Assembly: GCA_030584105.1 (NCBI GenBank)
Contig: CP129491.1
Location: 2,790,001 to 2,854,000 of the forward strand
Source of the DNA: UTCHB3 sp002050155
Lineage (GTDB): Bacteria; Bacteroidota; Ignavibacteria; Ignavibacteriales; Ignavibacteriaceae
Length of the DNA stretch: 64,000 bases
Direction: 5' to 3'
A model generated the notes under the pieces. It was given only the letters and a program-made list of their open reading frames with translations, was not told where the DNA came from and ran no database searches. The position numbers and the translations under genes are program-made. Positions 8,367 to 17,087 of this stretch are shown here, one piece after another; positions within the stretch are counted from its first letter, which is position 1, and each line of letters opens with the position of its first letter.

Positions 8367-9392
8367 ATGTTAAAATATGCGGTAATTTTATTTCTTAGCG
8401 CACTAATTGTTGCTTTTCCGCAGAAGAAAAAACCGAATAAACACAAGGATAAGAAACCGAAAGCAAAAGTGGAAAAAACTGTGCCCGGTGATTTTAAGGT
8501 AAAATTTCCCGAGGGTTTTGATTCAACAAACATTCCGAAAGATATGAAGAAGTTGTTGGAAAAGCCGCTTTACAAATTCACCGAAGAGGAATTGGGGCAA
8601 TACCTCGGTTTTCTGCAGCAACGCCTGCCGGATCTCAGAAAAAGAGTGCAGTTTCTGGCAAAACAGATGATCGGGCAGCCGTATAAAATCTATCTTCTCG
8701 GCGAGTTTCCGTTCGAACTTTACGATAAAGAACCACTTTACACGCTGAAAAACAGTGATTGTGTGGTTTTCAGCGAACATATCTATGCTATGGCGCTGAG
8801 CCACAACTGGAAAGAGTTTTTCGCTATGCTTCAGAGGATTCGGTACAAAGACGGCGAAATAGGGATGCTAACCAGAAACCATTACACCGAAGCCGACTGG
8901 GATAAAAACAACAGCTGGTTAATAACCGAAATAACCGATGAAATTGGCGGCGACGCTGTTGTGCACACTTCTTCAGAAATTGACAGGGCAAAGTTTTTCA
9001 AAAAACACAACATCGGGCAGGATATCCCCGTTCAAAAAATTGAGTGGAGTTACATCCCCGGCGACTCCCTCTACAAAGTTTTGCCGCTTCTTAAAACGGG
9101 TGATTTTGTGAATATAGTGCGTGCGTATCCCGGAAAAGACCCCTGGGTTGGGCATGTCGGTTTGATCTCGGTTGAGAATGATACAACGGTTAATTTTATT
9201 CATTCCGCAGAACCGCAAGTGCGAAGCCAGACAATTCTTTCATTCTGGGACAACTGGAAGAAAGAGAAACACAAGCCGGGCAGTTACAACTTCCTCGGCT
9301 TCAGATTTTTCAGACTGAACGAGAACGCAATGGAAAATTTAAAGAAAATTGACGGAGAAAAAGCTCCAAAAGTAACAATTTACGGCAATTAA
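8367..9392 (+). CDS. DUF1460 family N-acetylmuramoyl-L-alanine amidase-like protein
   Basis: Probable periplasmic cysteine hydrolase acting on peptidoglycan or its fragments. Residues 1-18 are a signal peptide and 19-40 a Lys-rich linker. The catalytic domain shows the family motifs: FLAKQMIGQPYKIYLLGEFP, NSDCVVFSE with putative nucleophile Cys132, TRNHYTEADWDKNNSW and DPWVGHVGLI with putative His263. These correspond to the NlpC/P60-like catalytic dyad of the DUF1460 (PF07313) fold. Good AAGGAGATAAAA ribosome-binding site. The gnd gene starts 24 bases downstream, so it may be the first gene of the sugar-phosphate operon. Confidence 0.85.
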   Translation: MLKYAVILFLSALIVAFPQKKKPNKHKDKKPKAKVEKTVPGDFKVKFPEGFDSTNIPKDMKKLLEKPLYKFTEEELGQYLGFLQQRLPDLRKRVQFLAKQMIGQPYKIYLLGEFPFELYDKEPLYTLKNSDCVVFSEHIYAMALSHNWKEFFAMLQRIRYKDGEIGMLTRNHYTEADWDKNNSWLITEITDEIGGDAVVHTSSEIDRAKFFKKHNIGQDIPVQKIEWSYIPGDSLYKVLPLLKTGDFVNIVRAYPGKDPWVGHVGLISVENDTTVNFIHSAEPQVRSQTILSFWDNWKKEKHKPGSYNFLGFRFFRLNENAMENLKKIDGEKAPKVTIYGN

Positions 9393-9416
9393 TAATTTTT
9401 AATCAAGGAGAAAAAG

Positions 9417-10316
9417 ATGAAAATAGGATTTGTAGGTTTGGGCAAGATGGGCGCGAATATGGTCGAAAGGTTGTTGCGCGCCGGGCACGAAGTGGTGGTT
9501 TATAACAGGTCGAAAGAAAAAATTAAAATTGCAGTTGAAAAAGGTGCCATAGGCTCCGACTCAATTGAAGATATGTGCGGTAAGTTGGAGGGCAAAAAAA
9601 TTGTCTGGCTTATGGTGCCTTCCGGCAAACCTGTGGATGAAAACATTGACGAAGTGGAGAAATACCTGAATCAGGGTGATATTATCGTAGATGGTGGCAA
9701 CTCATACTGGCGCGATACGCAAGCGCGCCACGCAAGAGTTGCGGAATTGGGGTTCGAATATGTTGACTGTGGCACAAGCGGAGGCATCTGGGGGCTTCAG
9801 AACGGTTACTGCCTAATGTACGGCGGGCACAAATATGCCGTTGACCATCTTCTGCCAATTTTCGAAGCGCTTGCGCCGGAAGGCGGTCATGCTTATTGTG
9901 GAAGCACCGGTGCGGGGCACTTTGTTAAAATGGTGCACAATGGCATCGAGTACGGAATGATGCAGGCTTATGCAGAGGGGTTTGAGATAATGGAAAAATC
10001 GCCTTTTGACATCGATTTGGAGAAAGTTACCGGGATTTGGCAGTACGGAAGTGTTGTTAGATCGTGGCTTTTGGAACTTGCGAACCTCGCCTTTAAGGAA
10101 GACCCCAAACTTGAACATGTGAAAGGTTATGTTGCAGACAGTGGCGAGGGAAGATGGACTGTTCAGACCGCAATAGATTTTGATGTGCCGGCACATGTTA
10201 TCACCACTTCGCTTTTTAACAGATTCCAAAGCAGGCAGGATGAAAGCTTTGCCATGAAAACCCTTTCAGCGCTAAGGAACAAGTTCGGCGGGCACGCCAT
10301 GAAAACTAAGGATTAG
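9417..10316 (+). CDS. gnd: 6-phosphogluconate dehydrogenase (decarboxylating), short form
   Basis: Oxidises 6-phosphogluconate to ribulose 5-phosphate and CO2. At 299 residues it belongs to the short (YqeC/GndA-like) class, not the ~470-residue E. coli type; that class often prefers NAD+ (family knowledge, not tested here). Motifs: N-terminal Rossmann GLGKMGANM, VYNRS after beta-2, DGGNSYWRDT, GTSGGIWGLQNGYCLMYGG and the catalytic-Lys segment FVKMVHNGIEYGMMQAYAEG. AAGGAG lies eight bases before the ATG. zwf starts four bases after the stop codon, so the two are surely cotranscribed. Confidence 0.95.
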   Translation: MKIGFVGLGKMGANMVERLLRAGHEVVVYNRSKEKIKIAVEKGAIGSDSIEDMCGKLEGKKIVWLMVPSGKPVDENIDEVEKYLNQGDIIVDGGNSYWRDTQARHARVAELGFEYVDCGTSGGIWGLQNGYCLMYGGHKYAVDHLLPIFEALAPEGGHAYCGSTGAGHFVKMVHNGIEYGMMQAYAEGFEIMEKSPFDIDLEKVTGIWQYGSVVRSWLLELANLAFKEDPKLEHVKGYVADSGEGRWTVQTAIDFDVPAHVITTSLFNRFQSRQDESFAMKTLSALRNKFGGHAMKTKD

Positions 10317-10320
10317 TAAT

Positions 10321-11820
10321 ATGCCTGCGGATCAGATACTTACGATATTTGGTGCTTCGGGCGACCTGACCGAGAGGAAATTGATTCCTGCACTTTACGC
10401 TCTGAAACAAAGAGGGTTGTTGCCCGAAAACTTTGCCGTGCTGGGCACCGGAAGAACCAAAATGACCGATGAGGAGTTCAGGAAAAAGATAGAGAGCAAG
10501 GGGGAGGAGTACGATAATGACTTTCTTGCTATGCTTCACTATATGCCACTTGACCCATTAGACCCCGAAAACTACTATAAACTGCGGGAGAAGTTACGCA
10601 AATTAGACCACAACATGCGGGTAAAAGGGAACTATATTTTCTATCTGGCTACACCTCCCCTTTTATATGAAACTGTTGCGGAAGGTTTGGCGGCGGCGGG
10701 GCTGAACCACAATGAAGCCGAGGGCGGATTCAAAAAATTAGTGATTGAAAAACCCTTTGGGTACAGTTTGGAAACAGCTAAAAAGTTGAATCAGGTGCTG
10801 CAACTCTATTTTGATGAGAGCCAGCTTTACAGAATTGACCACTATCTCGGGAAAGAAACCGCACAGAATATTTTGGTTTTCAGGTTCGCAAACGGAATTT
10901 TTGAGCCTCTTTGGAACCGGAATTACATCGATCATATTCAAATCACTTCCGCTGAGAGCATCGGCGTGGAAAACCGTGGCGGATACTACGATACTGCAGG
11001 TGCCCTAAGGGATATGGTGCAAAACCATCTGTTGGAATTGGTGGCGCTGGCAGCGATGGAGCCTCCCGCAGGGTTTGACGCTGACTCGATCAGAAACGAA
11101 ACCGTGAAGGTATTTCAGTCGATTAAGCCCCTTTCTTCAAATGATATTAAGAACAATGTCATCCGGGGGCAATATATTGCTTCCAAAATAAAAGGTGAAG
11201 AAATTGCCGCTTACCGTTCTGAAAAAGGTGTTGACCCCGCTTCGAGAACGGAAACTTTTGTGGCGCTTAAGTTTTTTATCGATAACTGGAGGTGGGGAGG
11301 GATACCTTTCTTCATAAGAACCGGTAAAAGGCTGCCGACAAGGGTTACGGAAATTGTTGTCAGGTTCAAAAATACCCCGCACAGGCTCTTCAGAAGTATT
11401 TTTGACGATGAATCGGGGCCTAACCAGTTGATAATCAGAATTCAACCGGATGAGGGAATTTTGTTGCGCTTTGCGTTGAAAGAACCGGGTGCGGGATACA
11501 CAGTGAAGAATGCATCCTTGAATTTCCACTACAGCAGTCTCGGTGAGCAACGACTGCCGGAGGCTTACGAAAGGCTGATTTATGACTGTATGATGGGTGA
11601 CTCAACCCTTTACACCCGAGGGGATGCTTTGGAAGCCTGCTGGAAATTTATTGATCCGATTTTGAATGCCTGGAAAGATGACCCGACTGTTAAAATGTTT
11701 GGCTATCCGGCAGGAACCTGGGGACCTGAGGAAGCCGATGGGCTTATGAACTCGAACGGACAGCACTGGAGGTATCCGTGCAAAAACCTTACGGATGATG
11801 ATAATTTCTGCGAGTTGTGA
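10321..11820 (+). CDS. zwf: Glucose-6-phosphate 1-dehydrogenase
   Basis: First enzyme of the oxidative pentose-phosphate pathway. The 499 residues are full length. Motifs: coenzyme-binding GASGDLTERKL (11-21), VIEKPFG and the signature YRIDHYLGKETAQN containing the substrate-binding and catalytic residues, then NRNYIDHIQI, GGYYDTAGALRDMVQNHLLEL and the C-terminal EAYERLIYDCMMGD. It sits between gnd and pgl, the other two enzymes of the branch. The final codons and stop lie in a 19-bp tandem duplication, so the extreme C-terminus (NFCEL) may have been altered recently. Confidence 0.97.
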   Translation: MPADQILTIFGASGDLTERKLIPALYALKQRGLLPENFAVLGTGRTKMTDEEFRKKIESKGEEYDNDFLAMLHYMPLDPLDPENYYKLREKLRKLDHNMRVKGNYIFYLATPPLLYETVAEGLAAAGLNHNEAEGGFKKLVIEKPFGYSLETAKKLNQVLQLYFDESQLYRIDHYLGKETAQNILVFRFANGIFEPLWNRNYIDHIQITSAESIGVENRGGYYDTAGALRDMVQNHLLELVALAAMEPPAGFDADSIRNETVKVFQSIKPLSSNDIKNNVIRGQYIASKIKGEEIAAYRSEKGVDPASRTETFVALKFFIDNWRWGGIPFFIRTGKRLPTRVTEIVVRFKNTPHRLFRSIFDDESGPNQLIIRIQPDEGILLRFALKEPGAGYTVKNASLNFHYSSLGEQRLPEAYERLIYDCMMGDSTLYTRGDALEACWKFIDPILNAWKDDPTVKMFGYPAGTWGPEEADGLMNSNGQHWRYPCKNLTDDDNFCEL

Positions 11821-11837
11821 TAATTTCTGCGAGTTGT
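11800..11837. repeat. 19-bp tandem duplication across the zwf stop codon
   Basis: GATAATTTCTGCGAGTTGT is present twice head-to-tail (11800-11818 and 11819-11837) with no mismatch. The TGA of zwf forms at the junction of the copies. Confidence 0.95.
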
Positions 11838-11887
11838 GACAGCACCAGGCAGGAAAAACAAACTTTACGGAAAGTGAACAATAGTTA

Positions 11888-12955
11888 ATGGACATTTTAA
11901 GAATATATCCCGACCCTGAAACCACGGTGGTTGCCTGTGCTGCGTTTATTGACAGGAAGATTAAAGAATATTTGGAGCAGCAACCAACCGTTTCTTTGGC
12001 GCTTTCGGGGGGCAGCACACCTCTTCTCCTTTTTAAGGAACTTGTAAATTCCTACGGAAAAGCCGATTACTGGGGCAAAGTGAAATTCTTTTGGGCGGAT
12101 GAAAGGTGCGTGCCACCCGACGACCCCGAAAGCAATTTCGGAAATGCAAAAATGGCGCTGCTCGATCCGTTGGGAATACCGGAAGAACAAGTTTTCAGAA
12201 TGATGGGTGAAAACAACCCGGATGAAGAAGTGAAGAGATACGCTGAAATTTTAGCGGAAAACCTTAAGAAAGAGAACTTTAAGGAAGAAGGTTTAAAGGA
12301 AGAAAATCTTAAAGCGGAAAACTTTAAGGAAGAAAACTTTAAGGAAGAGGTCTTTAAAGCTGGAAACCATGAACTAACGGGAAGAATTGACATCTGCCTT
12401 CTGGGTATGGGTTCGGACGGGCACACTGCTTCAATTTTTCCTGATTCGTTGCGGTTAATTCAGGGAGAGAGTGAAGTTGCGTCTAAAAGCCGGGTTGGTT
12501 TGCCGGCAAAAAAAGGCGGGGCTTCCAAAGTCAGCGGCAGCACAGAAACACGGGAAAAATCCACAGGCACCGCTTCGGGACAGGGCAGCACTTTGGGAGA
12601 AGGCTCCACTTCGGCACAGGGCAGCACTTTGGGGGAAGGCACCGCACCGGCACAAGGCACTATTTCTGCACAAGGCACTATTTCTGCACAAGGCACTATT
12701 TCTGCAAGGGGCGCTGTAGCACCGGTTGCGCACACAAAAAACCCATACAGCGGGCAGGACAGAATAACCTTAACGGGCACGGTGATTAACAACAGCAGAA
12801 CAACGCTTTTTCTGGCTCACGGGAAAGAAAAAAAGGAGGTTCTCACGGCAATTCTTGAAAATAAAGGGCGGGAGAAATTCCCAGCGGGCTTGGTTACAAA
12901 CCGGTTCGCGGGAGTTTATTGGTTCTTGGATAGTGCAGCAGGAAAGCTGAACTAA
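11888..12955 (+). CDS. pgl: 6-phosphogluconolactonase with two low-complexity insertions
   Basis: Hydrolyses 6-phosphoglucono-lactone between Zwf and Gnd. Core motifs: SLALSGGSTPLLLFKEL, FFWADERCVPPDDPESNFG, the signature DICLLGMGSDGHTASIFP and the late RITLTGTVINNSRTTLFLAHG. The 355 residues are about 100 more than usual because of two insertions: a charged KEENFKEE-type repeat (residues ~120-155) and a long Ser/Gly/Thr-rich repeat (residues ~200-278) with GSTLGEGST and AQGTIS units. Both sit between conserved motifs, in positions that would be surface loops. The core looks intact, so the enzyme is probably active. The stop codon lies in the first unit of a 21-bp array. Upstream zwf, downstream glk. 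Confidence 0.9.
   Translation: MDILRIYPDPETTVVACAAFIDRKIKEYLEQQPTVSLALSGGSTPLLLFKELVNSYGKADYWGKVKFFWADERCVPPDDPESNFGNAKMALLDPLGIPEEQVFRMMGENNPDEEVKRYAEILAENLKKENFKEEGLKEENLKAENFKEENFKEEVFKAGNHELTGRIDICLLGMGSDGHTASIFPDSLRLIQGESEVASKSRVGLPAKKGGASKVSGSTETREKSTGTASGQGSTLGEGSTSAQGSTLGEGTAPAQGTISAQGTISAQGTISARGAVAPVAHTKNPYSGQDRITLTGTVINNSRTTLFLAHGKEKKEVLTAILENKGREKFPAGLVTNRFAGVYWFLDSAAGKLN
12268..12360. repeat. In-frame ~15-bp repeats coding KEENF/KEEGL units in pgl
   Basis: AACTTTAAGGAAGAA and close variants recur about six times, encoding a Lys/Glu-rich charged stretch that would form a helical loop between the lactonase core motifs. Confidence 0.8.
12581..12709. repeat. In-frame 36-bp and 18-bp repeats in pgl
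   Basis: CAGGGCAGCACTTTGGG recurs at 12581 and 12617 (period 36). It is followed by three units of GGCACTATTTCTGCACAA (period 18) at 12656, 12674 and 12692. All keep frame and encode Gly/Ser/Thr/Ala-rich linker. Confidence 0.9.
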
Positions 12956-13083
12956 TCATCAGGAATGCTGAGCTAAACATCTGGGAAGTTTAATTAAACA
13001 TCGGGAATGTTGAGTTAAACATGGGGAATGCTGAACTAAATATCAGGGAAGTAAAACTAAATATCAGAGAAGCTGAATTAACT
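12947..13083. repeat. 21-bp degenerate tandem array, about 6.5 units, from the pgl stop codon onward
   Basis: Units of the form CTGAACTAAACATCAGGAATG start at 12947, 12968, 12989, 13010, 13031 and 13052, followed by a partial copy. All full units are exactly 21 bases, with substitutions only. The first contains the pgl stop (12953-12955), and several others carry TAA in the same phase. It lies inside an operon, between pgl and glk. Confidence 0.92.
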
Positions 13084-13157
13084 CTATTTTTTAATAATTT
13101 AACAAATAGTGATCGGTTTGCATTGCGGGAAAAACGGAAGCAAACCATGGAGAAAGA

Positions 13158-14141
13158 ATGATACTTGCTTGTGATGCCGGCGGCACTAAAACTGTGCTTT
13201 CGGTGTTTTCATTGAAAAATAAAAAATTAACAGAACACAAATCTGAACGATATGTTTCCGGGGATTTTGAGGATTTAGAAGATATTATTAACGCTTTTCT
13301 GAGTGACTCGGATTTCAAAATTGAAGCGGGATGTGCGGGCGTGCCGGGCCCCGTTGTGAACGGCAAAAGCGCTTCCACAAATCTGACATGGGATATGAGC
13401 GAGAAAAGAATAGCTCAAAAAACCGGGATTGAAAAGTTCAGATTAGTGAACGATCTTTATGCCCTCGCTGCTGCCGTTCCGTTTTTAGAAAGCGATGATG
13501 TGCTGACGGTCTATCCCGGTAAATCAAGCGGAGGTAAAGGGGTGAAAGCGATTCTTGCTCCGGGTACCGGTTTGGGGCACGGCTTTTTGGTGCCGCTTGG
13601 CGAAGAAAAATATCGGATTATCCCTTCGGAAGCGGGTCACGCAGATTTTGCACCGGTTGATGATCTGCAAATTGAGCTTTTGAAATATATGGCGGCTGAA
13701 TACGGCAGAGTGAGCATCGAAAGAGTTGCTTCCGGTTTGGGGTTACGGAGTATTTTTAAGTTTTTGCATGAAACGGGCGCAGCGAAAGCCACTACAGAGT
13801 TTTTAGCAGAGATTAAGACAGAAGACCCGGGCGCCACCATTTCAAAATATGCTCTTTCAGGTAAAGACGAGCTTGCGGTTATGGCACTCGATCTTTTCAC
13901 GAGGATTCTGGGGCAGCAGGCAGGGAATTTAGTGCTGACCACAATGGCGACCGGTGGCGTTTATTTGGGCGGCGGAATCCCGCCAAAAATTGCAAAAAAG
14001 ATTACCGACGGGGCATTCGTCGATGCTTACCTTGCCAAAGGGCGTTTAAGCTACATTGTGGAAAATACCCCGGTATATTTAATCAAAGACAGCAATGCCG
14101 GTTTGCACGGATCGGCATATATTGCTGCGGGTTTAATTTGA
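13158..14141 (+). CDS. glk: Glucokinase
   Basis: Phosphorylates glucose with ATP to feed the neighbouring pentose-phosphate and isomerase enzymes. 327 residues, typical of the bacterial Glk family. Motifs: phosphate-binding DAGGTKT (6-12), the LVNDLYALAAAVPFL segment with the catalytic-Asp region, LAPGTGLGHGFLV, the EAGHADFAP substrate loop (E and H), and a late GGVYLGGGIPPKI adenosine motif. Preceded by GGAGAAAGA. The fused tal-pgi gene starts 19 bases after its stop. Its position next to two amylase genes elsewhere in the window fits glucan use. Confidence 0.93.
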   Translation: MILACDAGGTKTVLSVFSLKNKKLTEHKSERYVSGDFEDLEDIINAFLSDSDFKIEAGCAGVPGPVVNGKSASTNLTWDMSEKRIAQKTGIEKFRLVNDLYALAAAVPFLESDDVLTVYPGKSSGGKGVKAILAPGTGLGHGFLVPLGEEKYRIIPSEAGHADFAPVDDLQIELLKYMAAEYGRVSIERVASGLGLRSIFKFLHETGAAKATTEFLAEIKTEDPGATISKYALSGKDELAVMALDLFTRILGQQAGNLVLTTMATGGVYLGGGIPPKIAKKITDGAFVDAYLAKGRLSYIVENTPVYLIKDSNAGLHGSAYIAAGLI

Positions 14142-14160
14142 TATTCGAAAGGAAAATAAA

Positions 14161-16950
14161 ATGAACAAAATTCAAAAATTAGCGGAAATTGGGCAGTCAA
14201 CCTGGCTTGATTTTATCAGCCGAGACTATATCGAAACAGGGAAACTGCAAAAACTTATTGACGAGGGGATCAGCGGAATAACATCGAACCCGGCAATCTT
14301 TCAAAAAGCGATTACAGGAAGCAGCGCTTACGACGCTGAGATTAAAGAATTGCTGGCTAAGGGGCTTAGTGCCCGGGAAATTTTCGACCATCTGATGATA
14401 AACGACATTAAAGCCGCATGCGAAGTGATGTTGCCGGTTTTCAGGCGCACAAACGGCGGCGATGGCTTCGTGAGCATCGAGGTTCACCCGAGCTTAGCCT
14501 ATAAAACAAAAGAGACAATCGATGAAGCCATCCGGCTCTATATGGCGGTTAAAATGCCGAACCTTTTAGTGAAGGTGCCCGGAACAAAAGAGGGCTTTCC
14601 GGCAATTAAGGAGCTTACTTCACACGGGATTTCGATTAATATAACGCTGATTTTCTCGATTGAAAACTACCTTGAGACAGCAAAAGCGTACATCGAGGGG
14701 TTGGAAATTCTGAAAGAACACGGCGGTGATTTATCACTGGTTTCTTCAGTGGCATCATTTTTTGTAAGCCGTGTTGACACTGCCTGCGACGCACTACTTG
14801 AGGCGAAAGGCAACAAAGAGCTTCAGGGCAAAATTGCCATTGCAAACGCAAAAATTGCGTTCAAAGAGTATAATCGCCTCTTTTCAGGTGAAAGATGGGA
14901 ACAGCTCGCGGCTGCAGGGGCAACACCTCAACGCGTCCTCTGGGCGAGCACCGGAACAAAAAACCCCGCTTACTCCGATGTGCTTTATGTCGATGAACTG
15001 ATCGGCAAACCGACGGTGAACACGATGCCGCCGGCTACAATAGACGCATTTAACGATCATGGTGTTTTGGAAGTTACACTTGACAAAGGCGTGGAAGAAG
15101 CCGAAGCACAGATAGCCGCTTTGGAAAAATTGGGAATAAGCCTTACCGAAGTTACCGATAAACTATTAAGCGACGGCGTTGTTCTGTTTGAAAACTCAAT
15201 CAATTCTTTAGTCGGTTCGATTGAGCAAAAATCGTTATCTATTTTGCGCGAAAATAACAAATTTGAAACCTACCCCACAGTGCTTGCGGACGACCTTTCG
15301 ACCGGGCTGAAAAAACTGAAAGATGAGAAAATTCCACACCGGATTTTTGAAAAAGATTTCACCGTTTGGAGCAGTTCACCCGTTGAGATTGAAAACAGGC
15401 TCGGCTGGTTGGATAGCCCGGCACACACCCTGAGCGCTCTTGATGAGATTAACGAGTTCGTTGATGGGGTGAAAAAAGATGGTTTCACCAATGCACTTCT
15501 GCTTGGGATGGGTGGCTCTTCACTTGCACCGGAAGTGCTGGCAAATATGTTCGGGACGAAGCCCGGCTATCTTGAGCTTGAAATACTTGACAGCACACAC
15601 CCTGCAGCTGTTCTGGAAAAAGAAGCAAAATTAGCCGATAAAAAGACTCTATATATTGTTTCTACAAAATCGGGCGGTACGGTTGAAACGCTTTCCTTTA
15701 TGAAATATTTTTTCGCTTCCGTTGCGGAAAAATTCGGTAAAGAAGAAGCGCAAAAGAGATTCGTTGCAATTACTGACCCCGGCAGCGGGTTGGAAGATGT
15801 TGCCCGCCGGTTGGGGGTCAGGAAAATATTCCTTAACGACCCGAATATCGGCGGAAGATACTCGGCGCTTTCACTTTTTGGTATGGTGCCGGCAGCGCTT
15901 GTGGGAATAGACATTAAAGATATTCTGCAAAAATCACTTTTAATGGCTGCCGAATCGAAAATTGCAGAGGGTTCTCCTTCGGTTATCGGTATTTTGATGG
16001 CTGATGGGGCAAAAGCGGCTTATGACAAAGTTACATTTTTAACGCCGGGCGTTTTTTCGCAGTTTGGGCCCTGGGTTGAGCAGCTTATCGCCGAAAGCAC
16101 AGGCAAGATTGGTAAAGGTATTCTGCCGGTAGAGGGGGAAGTGTCGCTTGAACTTGCAGATTATGCAGCCGACAGGGTTTTTGTTTACCTTGCCGACACT
16201 TCCGATGATCCTCTGAAAAAGAAATTTGACTCGCTTGTGGCTGCAGGGCACCCGGGAATTGAAATTATTCTGCCCGATAAATCGTACATCGGTTACGAGT
16301 TTCTCAGGTGGGAAATTGCAACGGCAGTAGCCGGTTACGGGCTTGGCATTCACCCGTTTGATCAGCCGGATGTGGAATCTGCAAAAGTCTCCGCCCGTGC
16401 GGTGCTTAAAAAATTCAACGAGGAAGGGAAACTGCCGCAGCCGGAAATTGCTTTTGAAGAGGGCGGCTTGCGTATCATGGCGGATGTTAAGGCTCACACG
16501 CTTAAGGCTGCACTTGCTGAGTATATGACGAACCTGCACGAGGGCAATCCGGGCGATGATAAGAGAAGTTATCTGGCGATTCATGCGTATGTTAAAGCAT
16601 CACCTAAAACGGACGCAATTTTGCAGGAGATAAGAACAAAATTTGGCAAGAAATATCACATTGCTGTTACTACCGTGTACGGTCCTCGGTTTCTTCACTC
16701 GACAGGGCAATTGCACAAGGGTGACTCGGGGCATGGTTTGTTCCTTCAGATTTTGGCGGGCTTGGAGTCAGACGCATTCATTCCCGATAATCCCGGTGAG
16801 AAAGCAGGGAAGATGTCATTCGGCACATTGATTACGGCTCAGGTGCTTGGGGACAGAGAAGCCCTCACTTCCAAAGGACGAAAGGTGTTTACGATCTTCG
16901 GCGGAGCTGACGCACTTGCTGTCTTGAAAGAAGTAGCCGGTATGGTTTAA
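14161..16950 (+). CDS. tal-pgi: Bifunctional transaldolase / glucose-6-phosphate isomerase
   Basis: One polypeptide with two sugar-phosphate activities. Residues 1-365 are transaldolase: GISGITSNPAIFQKAI, SIEVHPSLA and LLVKVPGTKEG, with Schiff-base Lys138. Residues ~375-929 are phosphoglucose isomerase: LLLGMGGSSLAPEV (447-459), DSTHP, the STKSGGTVET signature (501-510), GGRYSALS, QFGPWVEQLIAESTGK, and the C-terminal part containing LHSTGQLHKG. The fusion is known in several bacterial lineages. It closes the operon gnd-zwf-pgl-glk-tal-pgi and links the oxidative pathway back to glycolysis. The reading frame stays open for 30 codons beyond the TAA. Confidence 0.95.
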   Translation: MNKIQKLAEIGQSTWLDFISRDYIETGKLQKLIDEGISGITSNPAIFQKAITGSSAYDAEIKELLAKGLSAREIFDHLMINDIKAACEVMLPVFRRTNGGDGFVSIEVHPSLAYKTKETIDEAIRLYMAVKMPNLLVKVPGTKEGFPAIKELTSHGISINITLIFSIENYLETAKAYIEGLEILKEHGGDLSLVSSVASFFVSRVDTACDALLEAKGNKELQGKIAIANAKIAFKEYNRLFSGERWEQLAAAGATPQRVLWASTGTKNPAYSDVLYVDELIGKPTVNTMPPATIDAFNDHGVLEVTLDKGVEEAEAQIAALEKLGISLTEVTDKLLSDGVVLFENSINSLVGSIEQKSLSILRENNKFETYPTVLADDLSTGLKKLKDEKIPHRIFEKDFTVWSSSPVEIENRLGWLDSPAHTLSALDEINEFVDGVKKDGFTNALLLGMGGSSLAPEVLANMFGTKPGYLELEILDSTHPAAVLEKEAKLADKKTLYIVSTKSGGTVETLSFMKYFFASVAEKFGKEEAQKRFVAITDPGSGLEDVARRLGVRKIFLNDPNIGGRYSALSLFGMVPAALVGIDIKDILQKSLLMAAESKIAEGSPSVIGILMADGAKAAYDKVTFLTPGVFSQFGPWVEQLIAESTGKIGKGILPVEGEVSLELADYAADRVFVYLADTSDDPLKKKFDSLVAAGHPGIEIILPDKSYIGYEFLRWEIATAVAGYGLGIHPFDQPDVESAKVSARAVLKKFNEEGKLPQPEIAFEEGGLRIMADVKAHTLKAALAEYMTNLHEGNPGDDKRSYLAIHAYVKASPKTDAILQEIRTKFGKKYHIAVTTVYGPRFLHSTGQLHKGDSGHGLFLQILAGLESDAFIPDNPGEKAGKMSFGTLITAQVLGDREALTSKGRKVFTIFGGADALAVLKEVAGMV

Positions 16951-17049
16951 CCTGTGCCCGCACGGGTATTTCCGGAGGAAACGGCGCTTGATGTACTGAG
17001 GGAGATGTCGGGAAGAAATATCCGGAACGGTTTAACTAAGTAAACTTTT

Positions 17050-17087
17050 AGAAGGCGGTTGATCGTACCGCCTTCTGTAGTTTTTTC
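17050..17087 (+). terminator. Rho-independent terminator of the sugar-phosphate operon
   Basis: Perfect 10-bp stem AGAAGGCGGT / ACCGCCTTCT with a 7-base loop, followed by GTAGTTTTTT. It lies 100 bases after the tal-pgi stop. Confidence 0.9.

Noticed and set aside
16039..16584. Antisense ORF opposite tal-pgi
   Set aside because: Opposite a well-conserved isomerase domain; no motif or start signal.
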